Source of the DNA: an uncultured Sulfurovum sp.
GTDB taxonomy: Bacteria; Campylobacterota; Campylobacteria; Campylobacterales; Sulfurovaceae
NCBI GenBank assembly: GCA_913055205.1
Contig: CAJXJN010000002.1
Location: 32,028 to 96,027, forward strand
Reading direction: 5' to 3'
DNA: 64,000 nt
A program made the position numbers and the translations under genes. A model generated the notes under the pieces. It did not search any database, was not told the DNA's origin, and saw nothing but the letters and a program-made list of their open reading frames with translations. Positions 43,333 through 53,326 of the stretch are shown here, one piece after another (position 1 is the stretch's first letter; each line of letters starts with the position of its first letter).

Positions 43333-44352
43333 CTATATTCTTTTATTTCTAATATATGTGAAAAATGCATTAGTAACCTCTTCATCTATATCTGATTTTT
43401 TTTTGACAAACTCCCAATTATTATCTTTTTTTAAATAATAACCATCAGAATTAATTAAAGTATATGGACCAAAATGCATTCCTTGAAATTCAATTAGATA
43501 ATATCTATAACCATCAAAACAAATATCAAAACCCATCATTGGTTCATTAAACTTTTCGAATAATTCTTTTGCATAATCTAATAAATGATCTTCTACTTTT
43601 ACAAATGCAAAGTTGCCACTTCCACTTGCTTTAAAATCCCCTTCTTTAACATAACGTTTAAGAACATAATATTTTTCACCAAATACAAGTACCTTGTAAT
43701 CATAAGTAAGATTAGGTATGAATTCCTGTAGTATAAAACGTTTAAAATAGTCAAAATAATCTCCAGGGTTTAACTTATTTTTTTGCTGTAGGATATATTT
43801 TTTAATAGGTTTTGCAATAGCACTTTTTATTGTTCGTACATATCCCTTATGGATCAGACAATCATCTTCTGTTGAGAAATCAACAATTTCTTTTTTTGTA
43901 CCAACAAGACTAACCCCCCCACTACCAAAACCATCCAAAGCTTTTATCACAATAGGAAATTTCAAATCTGCATCTTTCATCTCTTTATAATGTCCAAAAT
44001 ATGAGACCTTAAGGGATTTAATACCCAGAATTTTTTTATGTAACTCTTGATAACCTTTATTCTCATGTGATTTAAATACATTAATAGATGGTATTAATAT
44101 ATTTCCTTTTTGCATTAAATAGAGTAAAACATCTTCAATGTATTCTTTATATTCTGATTGTTGAGAACTTGTATATATAACAATAGAATTTTCAATATCA
44201 ATACTAGTATTAACTATCTTATTAAATGTCACATGTTCAACAGGATAGAGCTTCTCAAGTTTTGAAATTATTTTGAAAATGTCTAAACTTTCCCAAGGAT
44301 ATAATTTCTGCCCATAAAAATTTTGTGAATCCGTTATCAAGTAAATTTTCAT
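43333..44352 (-). CDS. ATP-grasp-fold ligase-like protein in the glycan locus
   Basis: A 339-residue protein with an ATP-grasp pattern: FPIVIKALDGFGSGGVSLVG at 132-151 (nucleotide Lys137 and Gly-rich loop), ILQEFIPNLTYDYKVLVFGE (about 208-227), RYVKEGDFKASGSGNFAF (about 233-250) and MMGFDICFDGYRYYLIEFQG, with the late metal-binding residues. Related to RimK-like ligases. The family joins a carboxylate to an amine or thiol using ATP, so it could attach an amino acid to a uronic acid or amino sugar of the polymer. No substrate evidence. Overlaps wzx by one base. Confidence 0.72.
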   Translation of the reverse strand: MKIYLITDSQNFYGQKLYPWESLDIFKIISKLEKLYPVEHVTFNKIVNTSIDIENSIVIYTSSQQSEYKEYIEDVLLYLMQKGNILIPSINVFKSHENKGYQELHKKILGIKSLKVSYFGHYKEMKDADLKFPIVIKALDGFGSGGVSLVGTKKEIVDFSTEDDCLIHKGYVRTIKSAIAKPIKKYILQQKNKLNPGDYFDYFKRFILQEFIPNLTYDYKVLVFGEKYYVLKRYVKEGDFKASGSGNFAFVKVEDHLLDYAKELFEKFNEPMMGFDICFDGYRYYLIEFQGMHFGPYTLINSDGYYLKKDNNWEFVKKKSDIDEEVTNAFFTYIRNKRI

Positions 44353-45839
44353 TATTGGTCCTTATTGTTTGTTAACATTAAAATTTTAAACAGTACTGTC
44401 TTGCCCGGTAAATAGGAAACAATCGTATATAAGCTTTTAGAAAAAAACACTCGCAAGACTCCAAGATACAAAATAGAAAAAAGTAGACTATAGAGTATTA
44501 ATCGAATAATTTTACTATCTAAGGCTTCCATTTCCAAAGAAACTACATTTTCTAAAAATATACCTGAAAATGCCAAAGCAAGCAGTGGTGGAAAAATTGC
44601 AAAGTAAACTGACTTAACTTCTAGGACTTTCAGATAAATACTTACACTGATTAAAAATAATGTTGCTCCAAACAATAATAATACCTGTGCATGTAAATAA
44701 CCCAACACTCCATTAGGTAATACCAAAAGTAAAAGTAAAACAGTTCCTATCAACATTGAAGAATCATAATATGTACACAATTTTTCCTGATGAGAAGAAA
44801 GCAATAAAGAATAAAGAACATGGTTTATAGCATTTAAAGCCATAATGATGGCAGCCGGTGCAAGATATGGTATAACTTCTAACCATTTATCTCCATACAA
44901 AATGAGAACAAGCTCACTGCTCATAGTAAAAACCACATAGGCTATAGGTACAATGATCCAAACAACAAAAAGAATTATTAATCCTCCTATGCGCCTAAAC
45001 TGATCGGTATAAGGTTCTACTTTTGTTAAAATCGGATATATAGAAAAAGTTAATTGCAAGGCAAATTTATTGACTAACAAAGTAGCTAAACCTATTGCTC
45101 TATTGTAGAATCCAAGTTGTGCATAACCCAATATTGCAACAAAAAGACTATTTTCTATTAAGGGCTTTCCTGTTGTCATAAGACCGCTGATAATTCTTTT
45201 TTTTGAAAAATTAATCGTTTTTTTATACTCTGACAGTTTCCATTCCCAGGTTGGACGCCATTTCTGTATAATTAACATCTCATAAATGAAAGGTACGTTA
45301 GACATAAATCCAGGAATAATCAAGGCATATATTCCTGCGCCGGCATAGGCCAAACCTATAGCTAAAGCGGAACCTATTAACAAACCGATACCATGAAGGA
45401 TACGCATACGCTTCCAATCCAATTCGCGCTGTAATTCCATTCGTCGGATTTCAGAAAACAGTTCGAGAAAAAAAACTATGGATAATACATGCAAATAGAC
45501 TGCTACAGTGTCATAAAAATGAAAAAACTCCATCAAAAAAGCTATCAGGTTAGTAAAAATAAACATAAATATTTGCAGGAAAAAACCAAAAGTAAAATGG
45601 TACTGATAATTTACCTTTGAGTCATCTCTAACTTGTAAAACATGTTGAATAAAAGTATTGAATGAAAACACATGAATAAAACCAATTATGCTGGTTACCA
45701 ATGCAAATTCACCGTACGAGCTCGGCACGATCATTCTGACGAGAATGATCATGACCAAAAATTGTAAAACATCGCGGAAAAGGTTGAAACCTGTATTCCA
45801 CAAAACTGACGATTTCGCTTTGCTGCCTAATGAACTCAT
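44352..45839 (-). CDS. wzx: Oligosaccharide flippase (Wzx, MOP superfamily)
   Basis: A 495-residue protein with 12-14 helices and the polysaccharide-transporter N-terminal pattern KAKSSVLWNTGFNLFRDVLQF (about 7-27), then MIVPSSYGEFALVTSIIGF. The WXXXR-like FSEIRRMELQRELDWKRMRI segment (about 137-156) is typical of Wzx subfamily members. It flips the lipid-linked repeat unit for Wzy. Overlaps the heptosyltransferase gene by 4 bases. Confidence 0.92.
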   Translation of the reverse strand: MSSLGSKAKSSVLWNTGFNLFRDVLQFLVMIILVRMIVPSSYGEFALVTSIIGFIHVFSFNTFIQHVLQVRDDSKVNYQYHFTFGFFLQIFMFIFTNLIAFLMEFFHFYDTVAVYLHVLSIVFFLELFSEIRRMELQRELDWKRMRILHGIGLLIGSALAIGLAYAGAGIYALIIPGFMSNVPFIYEMLIIQKWRPTWEWKLSEYKKTINFSKKRIISGLMTTGKPLIENSLFVAILGYAQLGFYNRAIGLATLLVNKFALQLTFSIYPILTKVEPYTDQFRRIGGLIILFVVWIIVPIAYVVFTMSSELVLILYGDKWLEVIPYLAPAAIIMALNAINHVLYSLLLSSHQEKLCTYYDSSMLIGTVLLLLLVLPNGVLGYLHAQVLLLFGATLFLISVSIYLKVLEVKSVYFAIFPPLLALAFSGIFLENVVSLEMEALDSKIIRLILYSLLFSILYLGVLRVFFSKSLYTIVSYLPGKTVLFKILMLTNNKDQ

Positions 45840-46975
45840 ACGTTATTTTCACCTATTTGCAACAAGTTTTCAACAGACTCAATGACAGTTTTTGAAGATA
45901 TGGACTTCATACATTGATTATCGGTACATGTTTCTGTAAAACATACTGAACATTCAATGTCATTATCTCTCAATACAATGTTCCCTTCTGGAGGAAACCA
46001 CTTATTTGGATAATCTCTTGCACTAAAAACAGCTACAATAGGCGTTTCAACAGCATAAGAAAGGTGCATAGGACCAGTATCATTGGACAAAGTCAATTTG
46101 CAATACCTAAGCATTTCTGCACTTTGCATAGGCGTCAACATTCCTGTAAAATCATAGGTATTTGTTATATCTAATAATTGTTCGGCAAGAGCTTGATCTT
46201 CTTTACCACCGATTATAATTATATTAAAATCTTTTTTAGAAAAGTACAATGCAACTTCTTTAAAATACTCTATAGGCCATCGATTCGAATGACGTTTTGC
46301 ACCCACTACAAAAGCTATATTTTTATGTTTATCAGTAAGATTATTTTGCTTCATTAAGTCAGTTACAGAATGAATATCTTTTTCTGTAATATTTAAAGGA
46401 AACTCTTGATTATAGTTTGTCAAATCGTTTTTTTCTAAAATATCCAATAATCTTTTTCTTTCATCTTTAAAAGTAAAATATTTTTCTTGCTGTTTTTTAA
46501 ATAATCTGGTTGCACCAATTTCCCAGCCAAAAGCATGCTGAATTTTAAATATAAACCTGGCTATGACCATATTTCTAATTTGAGATATAAATGTGGCTTG
46601 ATCCTGCGGAAGTTCAATAAAAAGATCATAATTTTTTTCTTTTATTTTCTTGGCCAGAACTTGTTTATCTACCCCCAAATAATTTATAAACTCATTGACC
46701 AATGACCTATCAATGATATTTTCTATAGATACAAGCGTTGTTCCACCACTATTAGTCATAATATCAATCTCGGCATCAGGAAAGTCTTTCCGCACACTGT
46801 TAATAGCAGGGAGTGCACAAATAGTATCTCCAAATGAACCATTTCTAAATATAAGTATTTTCTTGATTGCACTCTTTTTATTTACTTGTACTTTTTGAAA
46901 TAGCAACTGCTGCAATAAAGATAATAATCCGTTTAAAAAGTTATAGTGAGCTTGAACTGTTTTTATTTTTAGCAT
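45836..46975 (-). CDS. Family 9 glycosyltransferase (heptosyltransferase-like)
   Basis: A 379-residue GT-B enzyme. KKILIFRNGSFGDTICALPAIN (split; about 39-60) is the GT9 start, with FVVGAKRHSNRWPIEYFKEV (about 223-242) and LTLSNDTGPMHLSYAVETPIVAVFS (about 296-320) as donor-site motifs. It probably uses ADP-heptose, which the adjacent gmhA-hldE-hldD-gmhB cluster makes. The first 35 residues form an atypical extension. Confidence 0.87.
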   Translation of the reverse strand: MLKIKTVQAHYNFLNGLLSLLQQLLFQKVQVNKKSAIKKILIFRNGSFGDTICALPAINSVRKDFPDAEIDIMTNSGGTTLVSIENIIDRSLVNEFINYLGVDKQVLAKKIKEKNYDLFIELPQDQATFISQIRNMVIARFIFKIQHAFGWEIGATRLFKKQQEKYFTFKDERKRLLDILEKNDLTNYNQEFPLNITEKDIHSVTDLMKQNNLTDKHKNIAFVVGAKRHSNRWPIEYFKEVALYFSKKDFNIIIIGGKEDQALAEQLLDITNTYDFTGMLTPMQSAEMLRYCKLTLSNDTGPMHLSYAVETPIVAVFSARDYPNKWFPPEGNIVLRDNDIECSVCFTETCTDNQCMKSISSKTVIESVENLLQIGENNV

Positions 46976-48723
46976 TATTCTTCTACACCAAACTTATTCA
47001 AAACCAATAATGCCCATACTCTTGACCAATGCAATTGCTTATTCAAAAACTTATCTTTTACATCCGCAGGCAACTCAAACTTGTTTATATTTTTTCTGAA
47101 CCATGATTCAAAAGGCAAAGTGAAGCCCATCTTTGGTCTATCTATCACCTCACTAGGCAACAATGATCTTGTTGCATCCGCTAAAATGATCTTGTTGATA
47201 TTAGTATCATACTTCTCTTCCGGTTTAATTTTAAGTACGTAATCAACCAGCTCTTTATCTAAAAATGGCACCCTGATTTCCAGTGAATTCGCCATTCCGA
47301 AGACATCTGTATCTCTTAAAAGCTGGTTTTTCATATACATATTTAGCTCAAAGAACGAGACCTTGTCATCAATCACTTTGATATATGATGAGTTATACTC
47401 TTCCCATAGCTTTACTATTGTTTTATACACGAGATCCCTATCAACTGCTAAGATGTCTGCGATCTCTGTTGGCGTAAATACACCCCTTGTCGGAAGATAA
47501 GTTGCCAAATCATTTTCAATTTGCAATAACTCCAGTTTTTTGTACTTATGAGACATTTGCAGCATCTGAATAATAAAATAAGGTATTTTAGAAAGAAAAT
47601 CCAGCTTTTTGGCATTTTTAAAAGAGGGATAACCATAAAATATCTCATCTCCACCAACACCGGACAGTACTGTTTTAAGACCGCTCTCTCTCGCTGCTTT
47701 TGAAACAAAAAAAGTGTTTAAACCATCTATACTTGGTTGGTCTAAGGAATCTATAAAGTCATCGATAGATTCTAAAAACAGTTTTTCATCGATCAGGTGT
47801 TTGGTGTGATTTGTCTTATATCTGTCAACAACCAGATCTTGATAATACTCTTCCGACAGATCCTTTTCTTCAAAAACCAAAGAGAGTGTCTGCAAGTTCT
47901 CTTTATATTGTGCAGCAATAGCCGTAATAGCCGAAGAATCCAAACCTCCGGATAAGAAAGTACCGATCGGTGCATCACTAACTAAATGCCTTCTAATACT
48001 TTCATGCAAGAGAGTATTAACATCTTTTACAATTTCAGTATACGGTTTTATAATTTTTGGTTCATATTTATATTCATCAAATTTTGTAGTTTTAAGGATA
48101 CCATTTGAATAATATGCATAATTACCTGCAGGAAACATAAATATATTTTCATAAATAGTGATAGGTTCAGGTACTGAGCCTAAAAGCAAAAAAAGTATTT
48201 TTGCATCAAGGTTGATTTTACTTGAGAAGTCTTTTAGTGCTTTTATTTCTGATGAGAAAGCAAAGTTGTCATCATCATTAAAATAGTAAAGCGGCTTAAT
48301 ACCACTTCTATCACGTGCTAAAAAAACATCCCCATTTGATTTATTGTAAATAGCAAAAGCGAACATGCCATTAAGTTTATTAACTATTTTCTCTTTATAC
48401 TCAATGTATCCATTTAAAATTACTTCTGTATCTGAATGAGAATGAAAAACATACCCCTTCTTCTCTAATACTTTTTTTATCTCTTCAAAATTATATATTT
48501 CTCCATTGAAAACAAGAACATAATTTCCATTCTCACTTATCATCGGCTGATGACCATGGTTTGAAAGGTCTAAAATTGAGAGTCTTGTGTGTCCAAAAGC
48601 AAGGTTATTGTTAAAATACACTCCATTATCATCAGGTCCACGGTGATCCATTAACAATAATGATTTTTGAAACTTGTTTCTATCAATAGATTTATTGACT
48701 ATTTGACCTAAAATTCCACACAT
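46975..48723 (-). CDS. asnB: Asparagine synthetase (glutamine-hydrolysing) homologue
   Basis: A 582-residue protein. The class II glutaminase has its Cys2 nucleophile (MCGILGQIV), MDHRGPDDNG (about 25-34) and LVFNGEIYNF. The synthetase domain has the ATP-binding SGGLDSSAITAIAA (about 257-270) and the SGVGGDEIFYGY run near 360. In polysaccharide loci such enzymes often amidate uronic acids rather than make asparagine. The UDP-GlcA/GalA genes downstream would provide such a substrate. The final function is inference. Confidence 0.87.
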   Translation of the reverse strand: MCGILGQIVNKSIDRNKFQKSLLLMDHRGPDDNGVYFNNNLAFGHTRLSILDLSNHGHQPMISENGNYVLVFNGEIYNFEEIKKVLEKKGYVFHSHSDTEVILNGYIEYKEKIVNKLNGMFAFAIYNKSNGDVFLARDRSGIKPLYYFNDDDNFAFSSEIKALKDFSSKINLDAKILFLLLGSVPEPITIYENIFMFPAGNYAYYSNGILKTTKFDEYKYEPKIIKPYTEIVKDVNTLLHESIRRHLVSDAPIGTFLSGGLDSSAITAIAAQYKENLQTLSLVFEEKDLSEEYYQDLVVDRYKTNHTKHLIDEKLFLESIDDFIDSLDQPSIDGLNTFFVSKAARESGLKTVLSGVGGDEIFYGYPSFKNAKKLDFLSKIPYFIIQMLQMSHKYKKLELLQIENDLATYLPTRGVFTPTEIADILAVDRDLVYKTIVKLWEEYNSSYIKVIDDKVSFFELNMYMKNQLLRDTDVFGMANSLEIRVPFLDKELVDYVLKIKPEEKYDTNINKIILADATRSLLPSEVIDRPKMGFTLPFESWFRKNINKFELPADVKDKFLNKQLHWSRVWALLVLNKFGVEE

Positions 48724-48746
48724 TATTTAAACCTTTTCCAATATCA

Positions 48747-49319
48747 TCAATTAACCCTAAATGCATCATCAATCGCTTGGCAAATTGTATGTCCAAACAA
48801 AATATGCATCTCTTGAATCCGTGGAGTATTATCACTCGGAACTATTAAGTTTAAATCACATACTTCATTCATGTATCCGCCTGTTCGACCACTAAATCCT
48901 AAAGTAAAACACTCCATATTTTTAGCCAATTTTAATGCATTCATCACATTAGCACTGTTTCCACTTGTACTAATACCAATAAGCATATCCCCTTTATTTG
49001 CCAATGCTTCAAATTGTCGATCAAATACTCGATCATACCCATAATCATTTCCAATAGCTGTTAAAACTGAGGTATCTGTTGTTAAAGCAATGGCAGGTAA
49101 ACCTTTTCTTTCAACTTTATATCTTCCTGTTAATTCTGCTGCTATATGCTGCGCATCAGCAGCACTTCCACCATTTCCACATAATAATATCTTATTACCA
49201 TTTTTTAAAGTTTCTATAGCTATTTGTGCAGATTTTTCCAAATCACTAATCATTGTTTGCATTACTTTTTGCATTGTTTCCAAATGAAGCTGAAACTCTT
49301 TATTGATCATATCCTGCAT
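48747..49319 (-). CDS. gmhA: Sedoheptulose 7-phosphate isomerase
   Basis: A 190-residue SIS-domain enzyme producing D-glycero-D-manno-heptose 7-phosphate. [20 protein letters not shown] (about 49-68), [20 protein letters not shown] (about 81-100) and [19 protein letters not shown] (about 114-132) are GmhA signatures. AAGG precedes the chosen ATG. Overlaps hldE by 13 bases and starts the four-gene ADP-heptose pathway. Confidence 0.95.
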   Translation of the reverse strand: MQDMINKEFQLHLETMQKVMQTMISDLEKSAQIAIETLKNGNKILLCGNGGSAADAQHIAAELTGRYKVERKGLPAIALTTDTSVLTAIGNDYGYDRVFDRQFEALANKGDMLIGISTSGNSANVMNALKLAKNMECFTLGFSGRTGGYMNEVCDLNLIVPSDNTPRIQEMHILFGHTICQAIDDAFRVN

Positions 49320-50746
49320 TTATCAGCCTTTTTTATTTTTTGTATTGTCTGTGTTGTACTTTTACCATCGACAAATGTCACTAGTTTAACTTCATTAACT
49401 ATATCACTTCCTACAATCTTTTTACCTTCATAATCTGCACCCTTAACCAAGATATCAGGCTTAATTAAAGAAATCAGATTATAAGGGGTATCCTCTTCAA
49501 ATATCACCACATAATCTACACTTTCCAATGCTGCCAAAACAAATGCCCTATCCTCTTGGGTATTAATAGGTCTATCCTCTCCCTTAAGACGCTTAACACT
49601 TGCATCACTATTAAGACCTAAAATTAATATATCTCCAAATGATTTGGCTATATCCAAATAAGATACATGACCTCGATGCAGAATATCAAAACACCCATTG
49701 GTAAAAACTATTTTTTTATGCTGCTTTTTGAATCTTTCAACAGTATAACTAATCTCATTCCAAGATTTAATATGAGAGTCTATACTACTTTTTTTATGCA
49801 AACTAGATTTATATTCTTCTATTTCTTCTATAGTAGCAGTTGCACTACCCAATTTTCCTACTACCACACTAGCTGCTAAATTAGCAAATTCAACCGCTTT
49901 CTCTATATTAATATCTTGAGCTAAACAAAATCCAAGTGATGATAATACTGTATCACCCGCACCTGTTACATCATAAACTTCTCTAGCTACAGTAGGACGT
50001 TTAATTAATTGATCTTTATAGATAGCAATTCCATCTTGACTTAATGTAATCATAGAAATTTGTAAAGATCCAGTTTGTTTTAATAACTGCAAAGCCTCGA
50101 TCAAAGAATCATCATCTACAATATCAATTCCTGTAGCAATACTTGCTTCTTTTTTATTGGGAGTTAATAAATAGGCATTTTCATATTTACTGTAATCCGT
50201 TCCTTTTGGATCTACTAATACTTTTTTATTATGCTTATTGGCACTTTGAATTATTGCTTTACATACATTTTTAGTCAAAACGCCTTTACCATAATCAGAC
50301 AATAATACAAGATCATAGTCTTGTACTTTTTCTTCAAAAAGCTTAATCAAATATTCTTCACTTTGAGTATCTATAGCATTTTTTGTTTCATGATCATATC
50401 GTACTACTTGCGCTTTGGCTGCCATAATACGACTTTTTTTAGATGTTTTTCGTTCATTTTGAGTAACTAAAAAATGTTCTACACTGATAGTATTTAACAT
50501 ATCAATTAACTCTTTAGCTACCAAATCATTACCAATTACACTCATTACGGCAACATTTGATCCTAAAGCTTTCAGATTATTAACAACATTACCTGCACCA
50601 CCCAAGACTGTTGTTTCTTTTTCAATATCTACTACTTGAACAGGTGCTTCAGGCGATATACGATCACATTGACCCCACAAATAATGATCTATCATTAAAT
50701 CACCAATGACCAAGATATTCGTATTATGTGAAAATTGATTATGCAT
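49307..50746 (-). CDS. hldE: Bifunctional heptose 7-phosphate kinase / heptose 1-phosphate adenylyltransferase
   Basis: A 479-residue two-domain protein. The ribokinase-like domain is at about 1-320 ([21 protein letters not shown], split, near 15-35; [15 protein letters not shown] near 258-272). The cytidylyltransferase-fold domain is at about 345-479 ([19 protein letters not shown] near 346-364, with the HxGH-like HRGH). Makes ADP-D-glycero-beta-D-manno-heptose together with GmhB. Confidence 0.96.
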   Translation of the reverse strand: MHNQFSHNTNILVIGDLMIDHYLWGQCDRISPEAPVQVVDIEKETTVLGGAGNVVNNLKALGSNVAVMSVIGNDLVAKELIDMLNTISVEHFLVTQNERKTSKKSRIMAAKAQVVRYDHETKNAIDTQSEEYLIKLFEEKVQDYDLVLLSDYGKGVLTKNVCKAIIQSANKHNKKVLVDPKGTDYSKYENAYLLTPNKKEASIATGIDIVDDDSLIEALQLLKQTGSLQISMITLSQDGIAIYKDQLIKRPTVAREVYDVTGAGDTVLSSLGFCLAQDINIEKAVEFANLAASVVVGKLGSATATIEEIEEYKSSLHKKSSIDSHIKSWNEISYTVERFKKQHKKIVFTNGCFDILHRGHVSYLDIAKSFGDILILGLNSDASVKRLKGEDRPINTQEDRAFVLAALESVDYVVIFEEDTPYNLISLIKPDILVKGADYEGKKIVGSDIVNEVKLVTFVDGKSTTQTIQKIKKADKCRI

Positions 50747-51755
50747 TTTTTACTTCTAACTCATAAAGCCGTTTAATTTCAGGAATATAAGCTTTTATAC
50801 CATCCTCCATCTCATAATTTGGTATATAACCTATATATTGCTTAGTCTCCTCAATATTAGCTTCAGTATGAAACTGATATTGGCCTATAAAGGGGTTTGG
50901 GATATATTCTGTTCCATAATCCGTACCTAACTCTTTTTGTAAAATATCCGCTATATCTTGAAAACTTCGTGCTTTTCCTGTCCCTACATTATAAATTCCA
51001 CTTTTTTTGGGGCTACATGCTTTAATATTGGCTTGAATCACATCTTCAATATAAATAAAATCTCTTAAAATCTTATCACTACCTTCAAAAAGTTTGGGTG
51101 TATTACCTGCAAGAATTTGATGCCCAAACTGTACAACGGTTGAAGCAGTTTTGTTTTTATAAAATTCTCTTGCACCATATACATTAAAATATCGCAATCC
51201 AACAATAGAAATATCCAAATCCTGCTTTAAATATTTTCTAGTAATATTATCCATCATTAATTTAGAAAAACCATAGACATTTCCTGGGTTTTCACACCCC
51301 ACAGTTTGAGGACTGGGTGCATCACCATATGTTGCTGCACTACTAGCGTAAATCATATTTGCTTTATGCTTAATTGCAATTTTAAGTAAATCTTCATATG
51401 CATTTACATTCGTTTGGATCATTAAGTCTTGTTCTTTTACGGTAGTATCTGAAATTGCTGCTTGATGAAAAATATAATCAAATTGATAATCTTCTTCTAA
51501 TGATTTCAACACAACTTTATCATTGATATCACCACTAATTACCACGCCGTTAAATCCAAGAAGATTTTTATAATGTCCGAAACTCATTAAATTACCATTA
51601 CTAAAAGTTTCTTCATTCCTAAATTTATCTAAAACAATTATTTTACATTTTGGATAATTATTTTGAAAATAAAAAGCTAAATTACTTCCTATAAAACCAG
51701 CACCTCCTGTAATGAGTACAGTTTTATGCTTAAAATCTATATCTGTATATTTCAA
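50739..51755 (-). CDS. hldD: ADP-L-glycero-D-manno-heptose-6-epimerase
   Basis: A 338-residue SDR enzyme. GGAGFIGSNLAFYFQNNYP (about 18-36), the catalytic Tyr-x-x-x-Lys in NVYGFSKLMMDNI (about 174-186), and LRYFNVYGAREFYKNKTAST (about 198-217) match HldD. Converts the D-glycero to the L-glycero form of ADP-heptose. Overlaps hldE by 8 bases and gmhB by 4. Confidence 0.95.
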   Translation of the reverse strand: MKYTDIDFKHKTVLITGGAGFIGSNLAFYFQNNYPKCKIIVLDKFRNEETFSNGNLMSFGHYKNLLGFNGVVISGDINDKVVLKSLEEDYQFDYIFHQAAISDTTVKEQDLMIQTNVNAYEDLLKIAIKHKANMIYASSAATYGDAPSPQTVGCENPGNVYGFSKLMMDNITRKYLKQDLDISIVGLRYFNVYGAREFYKNKTASTVVQFGHQILAGNTPKLFEGSDKILRDFIYIEDVIQANIKACSPKKSGIYNVGTGKARSFQDIADILQKELGTDYGTEYIPNPFIGQYQFHTEANIEETKQYIGYIPNYEMEDGIKAYIPEIKRLYELEVKNA

Positions 51756-52264
51756 AATAAATCCTTTAACTCTTTTAAATTTTGTATTATTTTAACATTA
51801 AACTTATTTTCATTAATTAAATGTCCTGTTGTAACCAAAAATAGATTATGCACACCTGCCTTTATGCCTGTCTCTATATCACTATTTTTATCTCCAATCA
51901 AAATTGAATTTTCTAAATCCAAATCAAACTCTTTTTTTGCATCAAGTATCATTTTTGGTTTTGGTTTTCGACATTTACATTTTTCTTCAGGAGTATGTGG
52001 ACAAAAATATACCTCAGCTATTTGTATATCCATTTTATTAAACTCATGAATCATCCATCTATTCAATGCTATAAAATCGTCTATTGTATAAAAGCCACGA
52101 TTAATGCCTGATTGATTTGTAATAATAAAAAGTAAATATCCTTTTTTTTGAAAGTACTTCAACGTTGGGAACACTCCATCAATAAATTCAAAATCATTTA
52201 TTCTATATAAATATTCTTTTTCTTTATTTATAACTCCATCTCTATCTAAAAATATTGCTTTCAT
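51752..52264 (-). CDS. gmhB: D-glycero-beta-D-manno-heptose 1,7-bisphosphate 7-phosphatase
   Basis: A 170-residue HAD phosphatase. FLDRDGVINKEKEYL (about 5-19) has the DxD catalytic pair, FIITNQSGINRGFY (about 46-59) motif II and GDKNSDIETGIKAGV (about 123-137) the last motif. The Zn-binding CPHTPEEKCKCRKPKP (about 89-104) is specific to GmhB. Completes the heptose pathway. Confidence 0.95.
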   Translation of the reverse strand: MKAIFLDRDGVINKEKEYLYRINDFEFIDGVFPTLKYFQKKGYLLFIITNQSGINRGFYTIDDFIALNRWMIHEFNKMDIQIAEVYFCPHTPEEKCKCRKPKPKMILDAKKEFDLDLENSILIGDKNSDIETGIKAGVHNLFLVTTGHLINENKFNVKIIQNLKELKDLF

Positions 52265-52267
52265 CTA

Positions 52268-53326
52268 CTAATTCTTAATATTATAAAATTCTTTAAACCA
52301 CAATACAAACTTACTAATACCATCAGCTAAATTTGTATTTGGTTTATAATCAAACTTATTAATTAATCCATTAACATCTGCATAAGTAGAAACCACATCT
52401 CCATCCTGCATTGGCAACATCTCTTTCTCTGCAACTTTACCTAACGTGTTTTCTATAGTTTCTATGAATTCCATCAAAGCAATCGGAGCATTATTTCCAA
52501 TATTATAGACCCGGTAAGGGACAGATGAACACTCCGGTGTAGGATTTTCAGCATCCCAATTAGGATTAGGATTTGCCGGGTTATCAATTACTTTTATAAT
52601 ACCATCAACAATATCGTCAACATAAGTAAAATCTCGGCTCATCTTTCCATGATTAAACACTTTGATAGGTCTGTCATTTAAAATGGCATCTGTAAAAAGC
52701 ATAGGTGCCATATCTGGTCTCCCCCATGGTCCATAAACTGTAAAAAAACGTAAACCAGTAACTTGTAACCCATAGAGATGTGCATAAGTATGTGCCATCA
52801 TTTCATTTGATTTTTTTGTAGCTGCATATAGGCTTACTGGATGATCTGTATGATCAGAAGTTTTAAAAGGTTGTGACTTATTGAGTCCATATACCGATGA
52901 ACTTGAAGCATAAGAAAGATTTTTTACATCATGATGACGACACCCCTCAAGAATATTCATAAAACCTACAATGTTACTGTCTATATATGTATGAGGATTA
53001 TCAATAGAGTAACGAACCCCTGCCTGTGCTGCCAAATGCATAACCGCATCAAACTTTTCTTCTTTAAAAAGTTTTTCCATTCCTCTACGGTTTGAAAGAT
53101 CAAGTTTTATAAACTTATGTTTTGGATATAAAATCGATGTGGTAAACCCATTATCTACAATTGCCTCTTTTTCTACACCAAGTTCTCTAAGACGACCATA
53201 TTTTAAATTTACATCATAATAATCATTAATATTATCTAACCCCACAACTTCATCACCACGTTCTAGTAACTTTTTTGCTAAATGAAAACCTATAAACCCT
53301 GCTGTTCCTGTTACTAAGATCTTCAC
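52268..53326 (-). CDS. UDP-glucuronate 4-epimerase-like SDR protein
   Basis: A 352-residue protein. GTAGFIGFHLAKKLLERGDEV (split; about 7-27), the GLDNINDYYDVNLKYGRL stretch (about 30-47) typical of UDP-GlcA/GalA epimerases, the catalytic YAATKKSNEMMAHTYAHLYG, and RFFTVYGPWGRPDMA are all present. Makes UDP-GalA from the UDP-GlcA formed by the dehydrogenase next to it. Adjacent to ugd with no gap. Confidence 0.92.
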   Translation of the reverse strand: MKILVTGTAGFIGFHLAKKLLERGDEVVGLDNINDYYDVNLKYGRLRELGVEKEAIVDNGFTTSILYPKHKFIKLDLSNRRGMEKLFKEEKFDAVMHLAAQAGVRYSIDNPHTYIDSNIVGFMNILEGCRHHDVKNLSYASSSSVYGLNKSQPFKTSDHTDHPVSLYAATKKSNEMMAHTYAHLYGLQVTGLRFFTVYGPWGRPDMAPMLFTDAILNDRPIKVFNHGKMSRDFTYVDDIVDGIIKVIDNPANPNPNWDAENPTPECSSVPYRVYNIGNNAPIALMEFIETIENTLGKVAEKEMLPMQDGDVVSTYADVNGLINKFDYKPNTNLADGISKFVLWFKEFYNIKN

